A stretch of DNA of 64,000 bases, taken from contig NZ_ATDN01000012.1 in the NCBI RefSeq assembly GCF_004014805.1, positions 186,001-250,000 of the forward strand, written 5' to 3'. The notes below the pieces were generated by a model, which saw nothing but the letters and a program-made list of their open reading frames with translations, did not search any database and was not told where the DNA came from. Position 1 is the stretch's first letter. The number at the start of each line of letters is the position of its first letter. Positions 7,824 through 16,767 of this stretch are shown here, piece after piece. A program made the position numbers and the translations under genes. This DNA comes from Mycolicibacterium elephantis DSM 44368. GTDB taxonomy: Bacteria > Actinomycetota > Actinomycetes > Mycobacteriales > Mycobacteriaceae.

Positions 7824-9296
7824 ATGACAGCGAGCTCACTGGCCACCCGCAAGTTGTTCATCGACGGCGCATGGACCGACGGTGTCGGTGACCAGACCCT
7901 CCACGTGCTCAACCCCGCGACCGAGGAGACCATCGCCGAGGTGCCGCAGGCGTCATCGGCCGACGTCGACGCCGCCGTGCGCGCGGCCCGCCGTGCGTTC
8001 GACGAAGGCCCGTGGCCGTCGATGAGCCCTGCCGAGCGCGGCCGCATCCTGGGCGCCATGGCCGACGAATTGGCGCGCAGGCGCGCCGATCTCGTCGAGC
8101 TGAACATCACCGAGGCCGGGTCCACCCGGATGCTGGCCGAGTTCCTCCAAGTCGGCACGCCGATCGACCACTTCGCGGACATGGTCCACCGCGTGCTGCC
8201 GCAGTTCGAGTTCGAGGCGCCGACCGCTCCCGTGCTCGGCAACGGCATCGGCCAGGGCGTCGTCGTCCGCGAACCGTACGGGGTGGCCGCTCTGATCACC
8301 GCGTTCAACTTCCCGTTCCTGCTCAACCTGGCCAAGATCGGCCCCGCGCTGGCCGCCGGCTGCACGGTGGTGCTCAAGTCGTCGCCGTACACGCCGCTGG
8401 AGGCCCTCATCCTCGGCGAGATCGCCGAATCCGCCGGGCTGCCACCGGGAACATTGAACATCGTCACCGGTGACGTCGACGCGGGCGAGGCGTTGACCCG
8501 CCATCCCGGGGTCGACATCGTCAGCTTCACCGGGTCCGACGCCGTGGGCCGCAAGGTCTACGCACAGGGTGCGGAGAGCATCAAGAAGGTGGTGCTCGAA
8601 CTCGGCGGCAAGTCGGCGAACATCCTGCTCGACGACGCCGATCTGGACAGGGCGATGGAAAGCGTTCTGGGCGGCTTCATCACCCACGCCGGCCAGGGGT
8701 GCGCGCTGCAGACGCGGATCCTCGTGCACCAGTCGCTGCACGACGACCTGGTGGCGCGCATCGTCGGCACCCTGGGCTTCATCTCTGTCGGCGATCCCGC
8801 CGACCCGGCCACCATGATGGGGCCGCTGATCCGCGAGGTGCAGCGCCAGCGAGTGGAGACGCTGATCGCCATCGGGGTCGACGAGGGTGCGCAGATCGCC
8901 TTCGGCGGTAACCGGCCCGCCCATCTGGACCGCGGATTCTTCGTGGAACCAACACTTTTCGTCGGTGTGAAAAACGAAATGCGGATCGCCCAGGAGGAGT
9001 TCTTCGGTCCGGTGGCGTGCGTGATCCCGTTCAGCGACGACGACGAGGCCGTCCGCATCGCCAACGACAGCCGGTACGGCCTCAGCGGCGGCGTCTGGTC
9101 GGCCGATCCCCTGCGCGCCGCCGCGGTCGCCCGCCGGCTGCGCACCGGCATGGTCGTCATCAACGGCGGCGGCGGCGGACTCAACCCGGCTGCCCCGTTC
9201 GGCGGCTACAAGCACAGCGGGGTCGGCCGTGAGTTCGGGCAGTTCGGGCTGGCGGAGTACCTGCAGCACAAGGCACTTCAGTGGCCGGTCGGCTGA
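7824..9296 (+). CDS. NAD(P)-dependent aldehyde dehydrogenase
   Basis: A 490-residue aldehyde dehydrogenase oxidising an aldehyde to the acid with NAD(P)+. Visible family marks: the FNFPFLLNLAKIGPAL region, cofactor-binding SFTGSDAVG, the general-base Glu in VLELGGKSANI, the catalytic Cys in AGQGCALQTR, and FGPVACVIPF near the C-terminus. ATG 7824 is preceded by AGGAGGAT. In this island it could supply the acid that the acyl-CoA synthetase at 2135 activates, as in sterol side-chain or alcohol oxidation; that is inference. Its expression is probably governed by the divergent GntR protein. The stop overlaps the GTG start of the next gene by 16 bases. Confidence 0.92.
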   Translation: MTASSLATRKLFIDGAWTDGVGDQTLHVLNPATEETIAEVPQASSADVDAAVRAARRAFDEGPWPSMSPAERGRILGAMADELARRRADLVELNITEAGSTRMLAEFLQVGTPIDHFADMVHRVLPQFEFEAPTAPVLGNGIGQGVVVREPYGVAALITAFNFPFLLNLAKIGPALAAGCTVVLKSSPYTPLEALILGEIAESAGLPPGTLNIVTGDVDAGEALTRHPGVDIVSFTGSDAVGRKVYAQGAESIKKVVLELGGKSANILLDDADLDRAMESVLGGFITHAGQGCALQTRILVHQSLHDDLVARIVGTLGFISVGDPADPATMMGPLIREVQRQRVETLIAIGVDEGAQIAFGGNRPAHLDRGFFVEPTLFVGVKNEMRIAQEEFFGPVACVIPFSDDDEAVRIANDSRYGLSGGVWSADPLRAAAVARRLRTGMVVINGGGGGLNPAAPFGGYKHSGVGREFGQFGLAEYLQHKALQWPVG

Positions 9297-9721
9297 GCCA
9301 TCTGATCGCCTCGGCGGCGCTGGGTGCGGCCATCTGCGGAGCCGCACCCGCGGTTGCCGCACCGCTGCCCGAACGCCCACCGGGTTCGCCCGACTACATC
9401 GAACGCACCGAATGGGTGTACCACGGCGAGCGGGCCACCCTGCGGATCTACCCCACGGCCTGGGGATGGGCGGCCGCGGGCATCTTCACCAACGGCGCGC
9501 AGAGCTACGACGCGTGGGCCGAGCTGCTCGAGCACGCACCGGACGCCAACACCCTGACCATGCAGAACCAGTTCATGTGCTACTGGCAGCTTGCCTCGTT
9601 CACCAACCCGGGCAAGGTCGGCACCTGGAACCTGGAACCGTGGCGGCCGGTCGTGTCGAGCATCATCATGCAGAACTCGGGCTGCAACCCAGGCGGGCCC
9701 GACGACGTGCTCAACTGGTGA
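9281..9721 (+). CDS. Secreted protein, DUF2599-like
   Basis: 146 residues with a clear Sec signal peptide (about residues 1-26, ending AVAAPL), then a small domain with YIERTEWV, LRIYPTAWGWA and a Cys pair (MCYWQL, NSGCNPGG) that could form a disulfide. This pattern agrees with the actinobacterial DUF2599 family of unknown function. GTG 9281 lies inside the end of the aldehyde dehydrogenase gene, so translational coupling is likely. Its last 11 bases overlap the end of the convergent gene at 9711. No function is proposed. Confidence 0.7.
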   Translation: MAGRLSHLIASAALGAAICGAAPAVAAPLPERPPGSPDYIERTEWVYHGERATLRIYPTAWGWAAAGIFTNGAQSYDAWAELLEHAPDANTLTMQNQFMCYWQLASFTNPGKVGTWNLEPWRPVVSSIIMQNSGCNPGGPDDVLNW

Positions 9722-10430
9722 TCGGCACGAACTCGGGGGCGATCAGATCGCTGACCGCCGGCCACGGGATCGTGATCGAGCGCACCTCGCGGCCGAACTG
9801 CCCTTCGGGGAAGTATATTTCGATGCCCGCATCGGTCGGAATCCAGAACCGGAAGTTGCGTTCCACCGGGGCCCACCCGGCGTAGTACTCGCCCCAACCG
9901 CCCAGCGGTGGCGTCGGATAGGTGGCGGGCAGGATCTCCTTGGTCAGTGCGCCCAGCCGGGTCAACCCGGCCTGCTCGTCGACGAACAGGTTGCTCCACA
10001 CGATCTGGATTCCGCTGCGCGCGTCGAACACCCGCGTCGCGACCGTGTCGACCGGCATGTTCGGCAGCTCGACGGCGTGGTACTGGCCTCGCCACAGCTC
10101 CGAGATGGTCAGCGGCCGGAACTGCAGCCTGCCTTGGGTTTTGAACGTCCACGGTGAGCTCTTACTCGCGCTGGCGGCGAACAGCCACACCTGACCGTCG
10201 GCCTCGTCGTCGAGAATCCGGTTGATCGCGTCGGCGACCACGGGGTCACCGCCCGCGAGCTTCTCGTAGTTCACCGTCCACTCACCGGGCCCCTGCGGAC
10301 TGACGCCGGAACGCACATCGGGCACGACGGTGTAGGTCACACCGTTCGACACGGTGTCGGCAAGAGCACCCGGCGCCGCCCCGAGGCATGCGAGCAGCAG
10401 GACGCCGAGCAGCGCGGCCAGCCGGGTCAT
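9711..10430 (-). CDS. Secreted DUF3298/RsiV-like protein at the end of mce operon 1
   Basis: 239 residues starting with a signal peptide (about 1-24, cleaved after ALAD), followed by a beta-rich domain. Conserved features shared with the protein at 49,208-50,002, which has the same place in mce operon 2, include the segments around YEKLAGG, SGIQIVWSNLF and WIPTDAGIEIYFPEGQ. The C-terminal part looks like the DUF3298 domain of RsiV-type proteins. ATG overlaps the stop of the upstream membrane-protein gene by four bases (ATGA), so it is the last gene of the mce transcript. It may be an exported accessory factor of the Mce complex; that role is inferred from position only. Confidence 0.72.
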   Translation of the reverse strand: MTRLAALLGVLLLACLGAAPGALADTVSNGVTYTVVPDVRSGVSPQGPGEWTVNYEKLAGGDPVVADAINRILDDEADGQVWLFAASASKSSPWTFKTQGRLQFRPLTISELWRGQYHAVELPNMPVDTVATRVFDARSGIQIVWSNLFVDEQAGLTRLGALTKEILPATYPTPPLGGWGEYYAGWAPVERNFRFWIPTDAGIEIYFPEGQFGREVRSITIPWPAVSDLIAPEFVPITS

Positions 10431-11038
10431 GGCAGCACGACGTCGCTGGCCAGCCAGCGGCCGTCGACTTTGTCCATCGTGATGATGATCCTGTTGCGGT
10501 CAAGGCGCGGTTCGGGATTCAGCTTGTTGCTGACCGCCTGATCGAGGAACAACATGATCTCCACCTTGTCCTTGGTCGCCGACTTGATACCCGCGGCGAT
10601 GACCTCACCGGCCTTGGCGTCGTTGTCGATGAGCACCTGCTTGAGCTGGTTGCTCGACTCGCTGTACATCTTCTTGAATTCGCCGGTGGCGCCGTCGAGC
10701 ACCGCGGCGAAGTTCTCGTCGAGCTTGGCGCCGTCGACACTGGTCAGGATCAGCGCATACTGCTGTGCCGCGGCCAGGGCCTGCTGGCCGGCATTGTCGA
10801 CCGCCCGCTGCTCGGACAACTTGACGGCCAGCACGGCGCTGGTGGCGAGGGAGGCCACCAGCAGCGCGGCACCGGCCCCGAGCGCCGCCGTTCGGCGGGT
10901 GGGTCGGCGAAGCCATCGGCGCCGTGGCGAATCGGCTTGGTGCTGGGCATCTTCCGAGCCGGTGTCGACGCTCTCTTCTGCCACGTTTTCGGTGTCCGCG
11001 GTGGCGTCGACCGTGGACACGTCCTCGCGAGTGGTCAC
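10427..11038 (-). CDS. Mce-associated membrane protein (operon 1)
   Basis: 203 residues: an acidic, charged N-terminus (about 1-40), one basic stretch and one membrane helix (about 50-72), then an exported alpha/beta domain with the family signature DGATGEFKKMY and a C-terminal DGRWLASDVVLP. This is the pattern of Mce-associated (Mam/Mas) proteins encoded directly after mceF in mycobacteria, which are thought to stabilise the transporter. The GTG start at 11,038 has AAGGA upstream. It lies 27 bases after mceF and overlaps the next gene by four bases. Confidence 0.85.
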   Translation of the reverse strand: MTTREDVSTVDATADTENVAEESVDTGSEDAQHQADSPRRRWLRRPTRRTAALGAGAALLVASLATSAVLAVKLSEQRAVDNAGQQALAAAQQYALILTSVDGAKLDENFAAVLDGATGEFKKMYSESSNQLKQVLIDNDAKAGEVIAAGIKSATKDKVEIMLFLDQAVSNKLNPEPRLDRNRIIITMDKVDGRWLASDVVLP

Positions 11039-11065
11039 ATCGAGTCCTTTCTGACGGTCCTCGGG

Positions 11066-12316
11066 TCAGGGTCCGCTCGGCGGCGGGGGCAGCGGAAGGA
11101 AGGGACCGCCGTACGGCGTCGGGATGGTGAACCGGCCGGTGGGAACCGGGTCGGCCCGTTGGAGCGGATGAGCGCCGGGCGGCGGTCCCGCGGTGTCGTC
11201 ACCGGGCGGTCGAGGCGCGTTGCGCGCCCCGCGCACCAGGTACTTGGGGTCGGGGTTCGGGCAGTAGGTGTACAGGAAGGGCTCCGGGAAGTCGGTCAGC
11301 GTCGGCGGCGCCTTGGGCAGGTTGTAATCGCAGCCGTAGCGCGAGTACAGGCTCACCGCACCCCACACTCCCCCGTCGCGGAACGTGCTGCCGACCGCCT
11401 CGAGCGCCGAACCCTCGCGGTACTTGGGGAAGAAGAACTCCTCCAGGGCGGGCACCCGCAGATAGACCAACTGGGACACCGTCGTCAGGTTGCCGAGCAA
11501 CTGCACCATGGTCGGCGAGTTGTCGGCGATGACGGCGTCGATGCCGGAGAACGCCTCGGGTCCGCGGTCCAGCAGGGTGCGGTACCCGCCCTCCATGCGT
11601 TCGGCCCCGGCGAAGATCTGCGCCAGATCGTTCGACGTCTCGGCCATCCCCGGGCTGACGTCACGCACCGTCGACAACATCACCTTGCTGTTGCGGACGA
11701 GGCTGACCGTCTGAGGCAGAACCGAATCCAGGGTCGACACCAGGAAGGTGCCGCCGTCGAGGATGGCGGCGAGCTTGTCGGCCCCCTCCGGCCCGACCCG
11801 CAACTCGTCGAGCACCCCCGACAGCCGCCCGGTGTCGATCTGCTCCAAGGTGCCGTCCAGGTCGCCGAGCAGTTTGGCCAGCGTCACCGGCGTTCTGGTT
11901 CGGTCACTGTCGATCACGGCGCCGTCGGCGAGATAGGGTCCGTCGTTGCGGTCGGCACGGAAATCGAGATACTGCTCGCCGGCCGGGGACAGCGCCGACA
12001 CCCGGACCTCGGTGTCGGCGGGGATCCGGGTCCCGGGACGGATTTCCGCGACGGCCACCGCCCCCGTGTCGGACAACTCGATGGCGCGGACCCGGCCCAC
12101 CGGTACGCCACGCAACGTCACGTCCTGGCCCGGCAGCAGCCCGCCGGTCTGGTCGAGGTGGACGCGCACCACGGCGGCGGTGCTGATCGGATCGAGCCGC
12201 AACGTCCCGAACAGAAGGTAGACCACGCCGACCACGAACATCGTCGCCAGCGCGAACGCCGACAGGCCCAGCCGGCGTAACCTGGCCCACCGCAACGCGT
12301 TCAGCAGCTGCCTCAT
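11066..12316 (-). CDS. mceF: MceF, MCE-family substrate-binding subunit (operon 1)
   Basis: 416 residues. N-terminal membrane anchor about 15-38, MCE domain about 42-125 (TGGLLPGQDVTLRGVPVGRV), a long helical region, and a C-terminal tail with FTIPTPYGGP followed by a proline run, shared with the operon 2 MceF. In Mce complexes the six MceA-F proteins form a periplasmic hexameric needle that conducts lipids to the YrbE permease. The start overlaps the mceE stop by four bases. Tyr/Cys residues near residue 345 (YGCDYN) are kept in both MceF copies of this window. Confidence 0.93.
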   Translation of the reverse strand: MRQLLNALRWARLRRLGLSAFALATMFVVGVVYLLFGTLRLDPISTAAVVRVHLDQTGGLLPGQDVTLRGVPVGRVRAIELSDTGAVAVAEIRPGTRIPADTEVRVSALSPAGEQYLDFRADRNDGPYLADGAVIDSDRTRTPVTLAKLLGDLDGTLEQIDTGRLSGVLDELRVGPEGADKLAAILDGGTFLVSTLDSVLPQTVSLVRNSKVMLSTVRDVSPGMAETSNDLAQIFAGAERMEGGYRTLLDRGPEAFSGIDAVIADNSPTMVQLLGNLTTVSQLVYLRVPALEEFFFPKYREGSALEAVGSTFRDGGVWGAVSLYSRYGCDYNLPKAPPTLTDFPEPFLYTYCPNPDPKYLVRGARNAPRPPGDDTAGPPPGAHPLQRADPVPTGRFTIPTPYGGPFLPLPPPPSGP

Positions 12317-13560
12317 CCCGTCGGCTCCTCCAACGACGCACCCGGCGGAGCCGTCGGCGGTGGCGGCTCCAGACCCGGCGGTGGCGGAGCGGGCGTGAGC
12401 CTGCCCGGTGCGGGCCCGATCAGGTTGGGCGGCGGCACGTTTCCGGGTGGCGGCGTCGGCGCGCCCCAGAACTTGTTCCGCACCATCAACAGTTCGTAGG
12501 AGATGCTGCCGACCATGTTGCGGAAGTCCTCCCGGGTGGGTGCGCGGCTGCCCGAGTCAGCGGGGTGATACGGGTCGGCGAACGCGCCGACAGCCAGGTC
12601 GGCGAGGTCGATCTCGACGCTGGACGCGGTCGAGTTGGTGGTCTTGAGGATGGGACCGAACATCCGATTGAAGTTGGCCAGCGAGGCGCCGGGGGCGATG
12701 GACGCTTCGTTGAGGCCCGCGGAAAGCCGGTTGAAGTCGGCCATCATGCTGCGCGACTCTTCTCCGCGCACCGACGGCATCTTCGCCAGTTGCAGCGTGA
12801 TTCGGTTGACCTGCGCGACGATGTCGACGATCCGGTCGGTGTTCTCCGCGACGGTTCCCAACGCGGGGCCGGCGGCCTCGACGGCGGCGTCGATGGATTG
12901 CTGCCGCGCGGCCATCGTCTCGGCGAGATCCCCGGTCTGGGTGAGGGCGGTCTTGATGCGGTCCGACCGTGCGGAGAGGCTCTGGATGAGCCGGGTGGAC
13001 TCGTCGATGAACTGGTTGAGGTCCTCGCCCTTCCCGCCGACCGCGCGGCCCATGCCGTTGACGATCCTGGTGAGGTTGCGGATCGCTCCCCCGTTGACCA
13101 GCACCGCCGCGGTACTCAGCACGTCTTCCACCGACGCGGCGGACGCGGTGGAGTCCAGTGGGACCACCGCGCCCGGCGACAGCGGTGTCGTCGCCTCGGA
13201 CGTTCCGGGCGGCGGTGTCAGCGACACGAAGATGTCGCCGAGCGGCGTGGCCGAACGCAGTTCAGCCTTTGTACCCTCGGGGATTTGGACGTCGGAGGCG
13301 ATCCGCATGGTCACCACCGCGGTGTAGTCGCGCGCGGTCATCGACTCGACCTCGCCGACGTCGGCGCCGGACAACCGGACCTTCGCCTTGGCGGGCAGGT
13401 TGAGCGCGTTGGCGAACGTCGCGCTGACCTCGTAGGTGTCCTCGCCGACCGACGGGGCGGGTAGCGGAAGCTGGTCCAGGCCCATCGAACAGCCCGCCAC
13501 CACCACCGTCGACAGGCAGAGTGCGGCGAACGCGCCCAGAGGTTTCATCCGCTGTGTCAT
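12313..13560 (-). CDS. mceE: MceE, lipoprotein Mce subunit (operon 1)
   Basis: 415 residues. The start at 13,560 gives a lipoprotein signal peptide with lipobox VVAGC at about residue 23, in line with MceE proteins (LprK/LprN type) being lipid-anchored. The MCE domain follows at about 40-120 (LNLPAKAKVRLSGADVGEVESM), then helices and a proline-rich tail ending GASLEEPTG. An earlier in-frame start at 13,671 was rejected because it would hide the signal peptide and overlap mceD. Four-base overlaps on both sides tie it to mceD and mceF. Confidence 0.92.
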   Translation of the reverse strand: MTQRMKPLGAFAALCLSTVVVAGCSMGLDQLPLPAPSVGEDTYEVSATFANALNLPAKAKVRLSGADVGEVESMTARDYTAVVTMRIASDVQIPEGTKAELRSATPLGDIFVSLTPPPGTSEATTPLSPGAVVPLDSTASAASVEDVLSTAAVLVNGGAIRNLTRIVNGMGRAVGGKGEDLNQFIDESTRLIQSLSARSDRIKTALTQTGDLAETMAARQQSIDAAVEAAGPALGTVAENTDRIVDIVAQVNRITLQLAKMPSVRGEESRSMMADFNRLSAGLNEASIAPGASLANFNRMFGPILKTTNSTASSVEIDLADLAVGAFADPYHPADSGSRAPTREDFRNMVGSISYELLMVRNKFWGAPTPPPGNVPPPNLIGPAPGRLTPAPPPPGLEPPPPTAPPGASLEEPTG

Positions 13561-14660
13561 CCCGGCAGACCCGCCAATCCCTCGAGCATGCTGGTGAGTC
13601 CGAAGTCGGGGCCGAAGTCCTGGATGGTCCCGGTGGTGCAACCGAGTTGTTTCATGCCCAGCAGGTTGCACAGCTCCTTGGTCATCTGCCCGTTCAGTTC
13701 GACCTTGTCGAGCACGGGGTGCGCCCGGATGGCGTCCTTCTCGTGGTCGATCATGTTGTAGACGTTGTCCAACAGCATCGGCGCCACATCGAGCGCCTCG
13801 GCCATCTCGCGGCGGTAGTCGGCGATGGCCTTGGTCACCGTCTCCATCCCCGCCGTGGTCCCCTTCAGGTGATCGCGGTTGTCCTCGATCAGATCGGCGG
13901 TCTGGGCGAGGATCTCGTTGACCTGCGCTCCGGTCGACCCGGTTCCGAGCTGCTCGGCGGCCAGCACGGCGCTCAATTGACGCACCGAGGTGCCGACGTC
14001 GCGGATGGTCTGGTCGTTCTCGACCGCCGCGGCGGTCAGCCGGTCGAGGTTGGTGACGATGGTCGTGATCGCGTCACCGGTCGGCGCGCCTCGATCCTGG
14101 CTCATCTTCAGCGCCTTGGACAGTTCGCCCAGTGCCGAGCGGATCTTGGCGCCGTTGCCGTCGGTCATCGCGGCACTCACCGACAGCAGGTCCGCGACGG
14201 GACCCGACCCCTGGCCGTCGCCCTGCAGTTGCACCGCCAGCTCGTCGATCATCGCCAGTACCCGGTCGAATTCCACCGGCGTCCTGGTGCGGTCCAGGCC
14301 GAGCCGGGTGCCGTCGGCGAGCGTCGGCCCGTCGCGGTACACCGGGGTGAGCTCGACGTGCCGGTCGGTGAGGATCGAGGTGGAGACGGTGACCGCCTGC
14401 GCGTCGGCGGGGATCCGGATGCCGGGGTCGACGCGCATCGTCACCTCGACATAGGCGCCCTTCGGCTCGATCTTCTCGACCGTGCCCACCGGCATGCCCA
14501 GCACGGACACCGCGTTGCCCTCGTAAAGCCCACTCGCACTGTCGAACTCAGCGACGATCGTCATCGCTTTCCCACCGATCGGGCCGCGCGAGCAGCCGCC
14601 GCACACGAAGCCCACCAACGCCAGCACGGCGATCAGCTTCACCATTGCGCGTGCGGTCAT
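13557..14660 (-). CDS. mceD: MceD, MCE-family substrate-binding subunit (operon 1)
   Basis: 367 residues with an N-terminal hydrophobic segment (about 6-22), an MCE domain (GLYEGNAVSVLGMPVGTVEK), the helical needle region, and the family ending TGTIQDFGPDFGLTSML also seen in the operon 2 MceD. Unusually, its N-terminus contains Cys residues (FVCGGCSRG) that resemble a weak lipobox, whereas the operon 2 copy has a plain membrane anchor; lipidation would be unusual for MceD. It overlaps mceC and mceE by four bases each. Confidence 0.92.
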   Translation of the reverse strand: MTARAMVKLIAVLALVGFVCGGCSRGPIGGKAMTIVAEFDSASGLYEGNAVSVLGMPVGTVEKIEPKGAYVEVTMRVDPGIRIPADAQAVTVSTSILTDRHVELTPVYRDGPTLADGTRLGLDRTRTPVEFDRVLAMIDELAVQLQGDGQGSGPVADLLSVSAAMTDGNGAKIRSALGELSKALKMSQDRGAPTGDAITTIVTNLDRLTAAAVENDQTIRDVGTSVRQLSAVLAAEQLGTGSTGAQVNEILAQTADLIEDNRDHLKGTTAGMETVTKAIADYRREMAEALDVAPMLLDNVYNMIDHEKDAIRAHPVLDKVELNGQMTKELCNLLGMKQLGCTTGTIQDFGPDFGLTSMLEGLAGLPG

Positions 14661-15703
14661 TTGCAGTCCCCGAAGTACGGCGGCAAGTTGAACTGTTTGG
14701 CGCGGCCACTGATCGCGCAGATGAACGAGTCGATCATGGAGCCGCCGGTGGAGGTGAAGTCGAACTCGTTGCCGTTTCCGGTGGCATTGGCGAAGTTGCG
14801 GACCGGAAGCGGCAGCAGCTGAAGCGTGCTGCGCAACAGCGCGTCGTTGCGGTGCACCGCGCTCAGCATGCCGTCGAGGTTGGCCATCAGTTCGTCGATC
14901 CGCTGCCGGTCATCGACCAGCACGGGCCGCAGCTCGTTCATCAGCTTCGCGGTGGCGTCGATCAGCCGGACCACCAGTTCTTTTCGTGCGGCGAGGTCGC
15001 CGAGGACCTCGCGGCTCTGATGGATCAGCAGGCCCAGGCTGTGTTGTTGGTTGCCGAGCAGTTCGGCGACCTGCTCGGTGCTGCGGAGCAGGTCGTAGAT
15101 CTGATCACGACGGGAGGCGATCACCGACGAGAGGTGGTCGATGTTGTCCAGCGCCTGCGGAAGCACCTCGGGTGCACCCTGCAACTGGGTCGACAGCGTC
15201 GTCATCGACTGCGCGACCTTCGCGGCGTCCACGGCTTCGAACGTGGTGGTGGCGTCCTGCAGCGCCGATTGCAGATCGTAGGGAACCTCGGTGTTGGCCA
15301 GCGAGATTCGGTGATCCGTCAGCGGCTGCGCGCCTGCCGGCTGCACGTCGACATAACGCGCGCCGAGCAGCGTGGTGAGCTTGATCGACGCCTTGGTCGC
15401 CGAGCCCATCGGCACGTCGTCGTCGATCTCGAGACCGACGGCGACGTGGTCACCGGCGAGTCGCATGCTCTTGACGCGACCGACGTGCACGCCGGCCACC
15501 GTCACCTGATCGCCCACGCTCAACCCCGCCGACTGCGTGAACTCGGCGATGTAGACGTCCCTGCCGAGCCCGAGGCGGCCCAACCCCAGCGCACCTCCCA
15601 GCGCCAGGGCGAGGACGAGTACCGCGATGACGCCGAGGCGCAGCTTGCTGTAGGACTCGATGGGTCGACCGATCGCAGGCCTTCTCATGATCGTCACCGG
15701 CAT
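14657..15703 (-). CDS. mceC: MceC, MCE-family substrate-binding subunit (operon 1)
   Basis: 348 residues from ATG 15,703, overlapping the end of mceB by ten bases; a second ATG at 15,688 would remove five residues and the overlap, and the sequence does not decide between them. A membrane anchor (about 23-45) precedes the MCE domain (SAGLSVGDQVTVAGVHVGRV). The C-terminus CAISGRAKQF and a final DCK are shared with the operon 2 MceC. The helical middle part (about 120-320) would contribute to the needle of the Mce complex. Confidence 0.92.
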   Translation of the reverse strand: MPVTIMRRPAIGRPIESYSKLRLGVIAVLVLALALGGALGLGRLGLGRDVYIAEFTQSAGLSVGDQVTVAGVHVGRVKSMRLAGDHVAVGLEIDDDVPMGSATKASIKLTTLLGARYVDVQPAGAQPLTDHRISLANTEVPYDLQSALQDATTTFEAVDAAKVAQSMTTLSTQLQGAPEVLPQALDNIDHLSSVIASRRDQIYDLLRSTEQVAELLGNQQHSLGLLIHQSREVLGDLAARKELVVRLIDATAKLMNELRPVLVDDRQRIDELMANLDGMLSAVHRNDALLRSTLQLLPLPVRNFANATGNGNEFDFTSTGGSMIDSFICAISGRAKQFNLPPYFGDCK

Positions 15704-16767
15704 TTCTGGCTGTAGGTCAGGCGATCCTCAGGGGTGCCCTCGCGCACGATCGCGTGGATGAGGCTGTCGATGCGCGGGAACTGAGAAACGGTGAGGTTGC
15801 ATGCGTACACGTCGAGATACGCCCCGCCCTGGCTGAAGCGGGCCATGCCCTTGAGCATCAGCGGGGTGTTGAAGGCCATGTATTCGAACCCCTGCTTGTC
15901 CTCCATGAAGTGCTTGGCGAAGCCGGGTTCGCGCGCCAACCATTCCCTCATATCCGGCTGGACGTCGTCGACGATGTTCGCCAGGCGCTGGCCCACGATC
16001 GCGGTTTGATCCATCGAGTCCACGAATTCGGCACGGCGGGCGGCGAATCCGTCGAAGACGTTCTCTGCGGAGTCGATGGTCGTGCGCAGGGATTCGTCGC
16101 GGTCGGCCAGTGAGGCGACGACGGAGTTCAGGTGGGTCAGCACGCCGTCGAGGATCGCGTCGGTGCCGGAGTAGGACTCGGCCAGACGGGTGGTCTCGGA
16201 GATCATGGTCGCGATCGCGCCGGTGTCGCCCTGCAGGGACCGCACGATCGCGGTGGTGAGGTTGTCGACCTGCTCGGGGTTGAGCAGCGCGAATAACGGC
16301 TCGAAACCGTTGAGCAGTCGGGAGATGTCGAACGACGGCTCGGTGCGTTCGACCGGGATCACCGAACCGGCGGGAAGCACGCGCGGGTCGCCGTAGTCGC
16401 CGAGGGACAGGCCGAGATAGCGCTGGCCGATGATGTTCTGATAGATGATGCCGGCCTTGGTGTTTCCGTACAGCACTTGTTCGGACTGCACCCGGAAGTC
16501 CACTTTTGCGTTGGTGCCGTCGAGCGCGATGCCGTCGACGCGTCCCACCTTCACCCCGGCCATCCGCACCTCGTCGCCGACTTTGAGTCCGGACGCGTCG
16601 GTGAAGACAGCGCTGTAGCTGTGGGTCTCGCCGTTGACGTTGCGCTGCAGCGTGACGAACACCGTCCCGATCAGCGCGAGGCAGACGGCGAGGAAGACCG
16701 ACAGCCCGAGCAGGGGCCGACGGTACTTGGTGAGAAACGTTCCGACCGCGGTTTCCGGCGACTTCAC
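15694..16767 (-). CDS. mceB: MceB, MCE-family substrate-binding subunit (operon 1)
   Basis: 357 residues. Basic N-terminus (KYRRP), membrane helix about 19-38, MCE domain about 45-130 with ASGLKVGDEVRMAGVKVGRV and NIIGQRYLGLS, then the helical region. C-terminal Cys residues in VYACNLT and at the very end (SQKCR) recur in the operon 2 MceB (AYACDL, TPKCR) and may form a disulfide. The start overlaps the mceA stop by four bases. Confidence 0.93.
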   Translation of the reverse strand: MKSPETAVGTFLTKYRRPLLGLSVFLAVCLALIGTVFVTLQRNVNGETHSYSAVFTDASGLKVGDEVRMAGVKVGRVDGIALDGTNAKVDFRVQSEQVLYGNTKAGIIYQNIIGQRYLGLSLGDYGDPRVLPAGSVIPVERTEPSFDISRLLNGFEPLFALLNPEQVDNLTTAIVRSLQGDTGAIATMISETTRLAESYSGTDAILDGVLTHLNSVVASLADRDESLRTTIDSAENVFDGFAARRAEFVDSMDQTAIVGQRLANIVDDVQPDMREWLAREPGFAKHFMEDKQGFEYMAFNTPLMLKGMARFSQGGAYLDVYACNLTVSQFPRIDSLIHAIVREGTPEDRLTYSQKCR

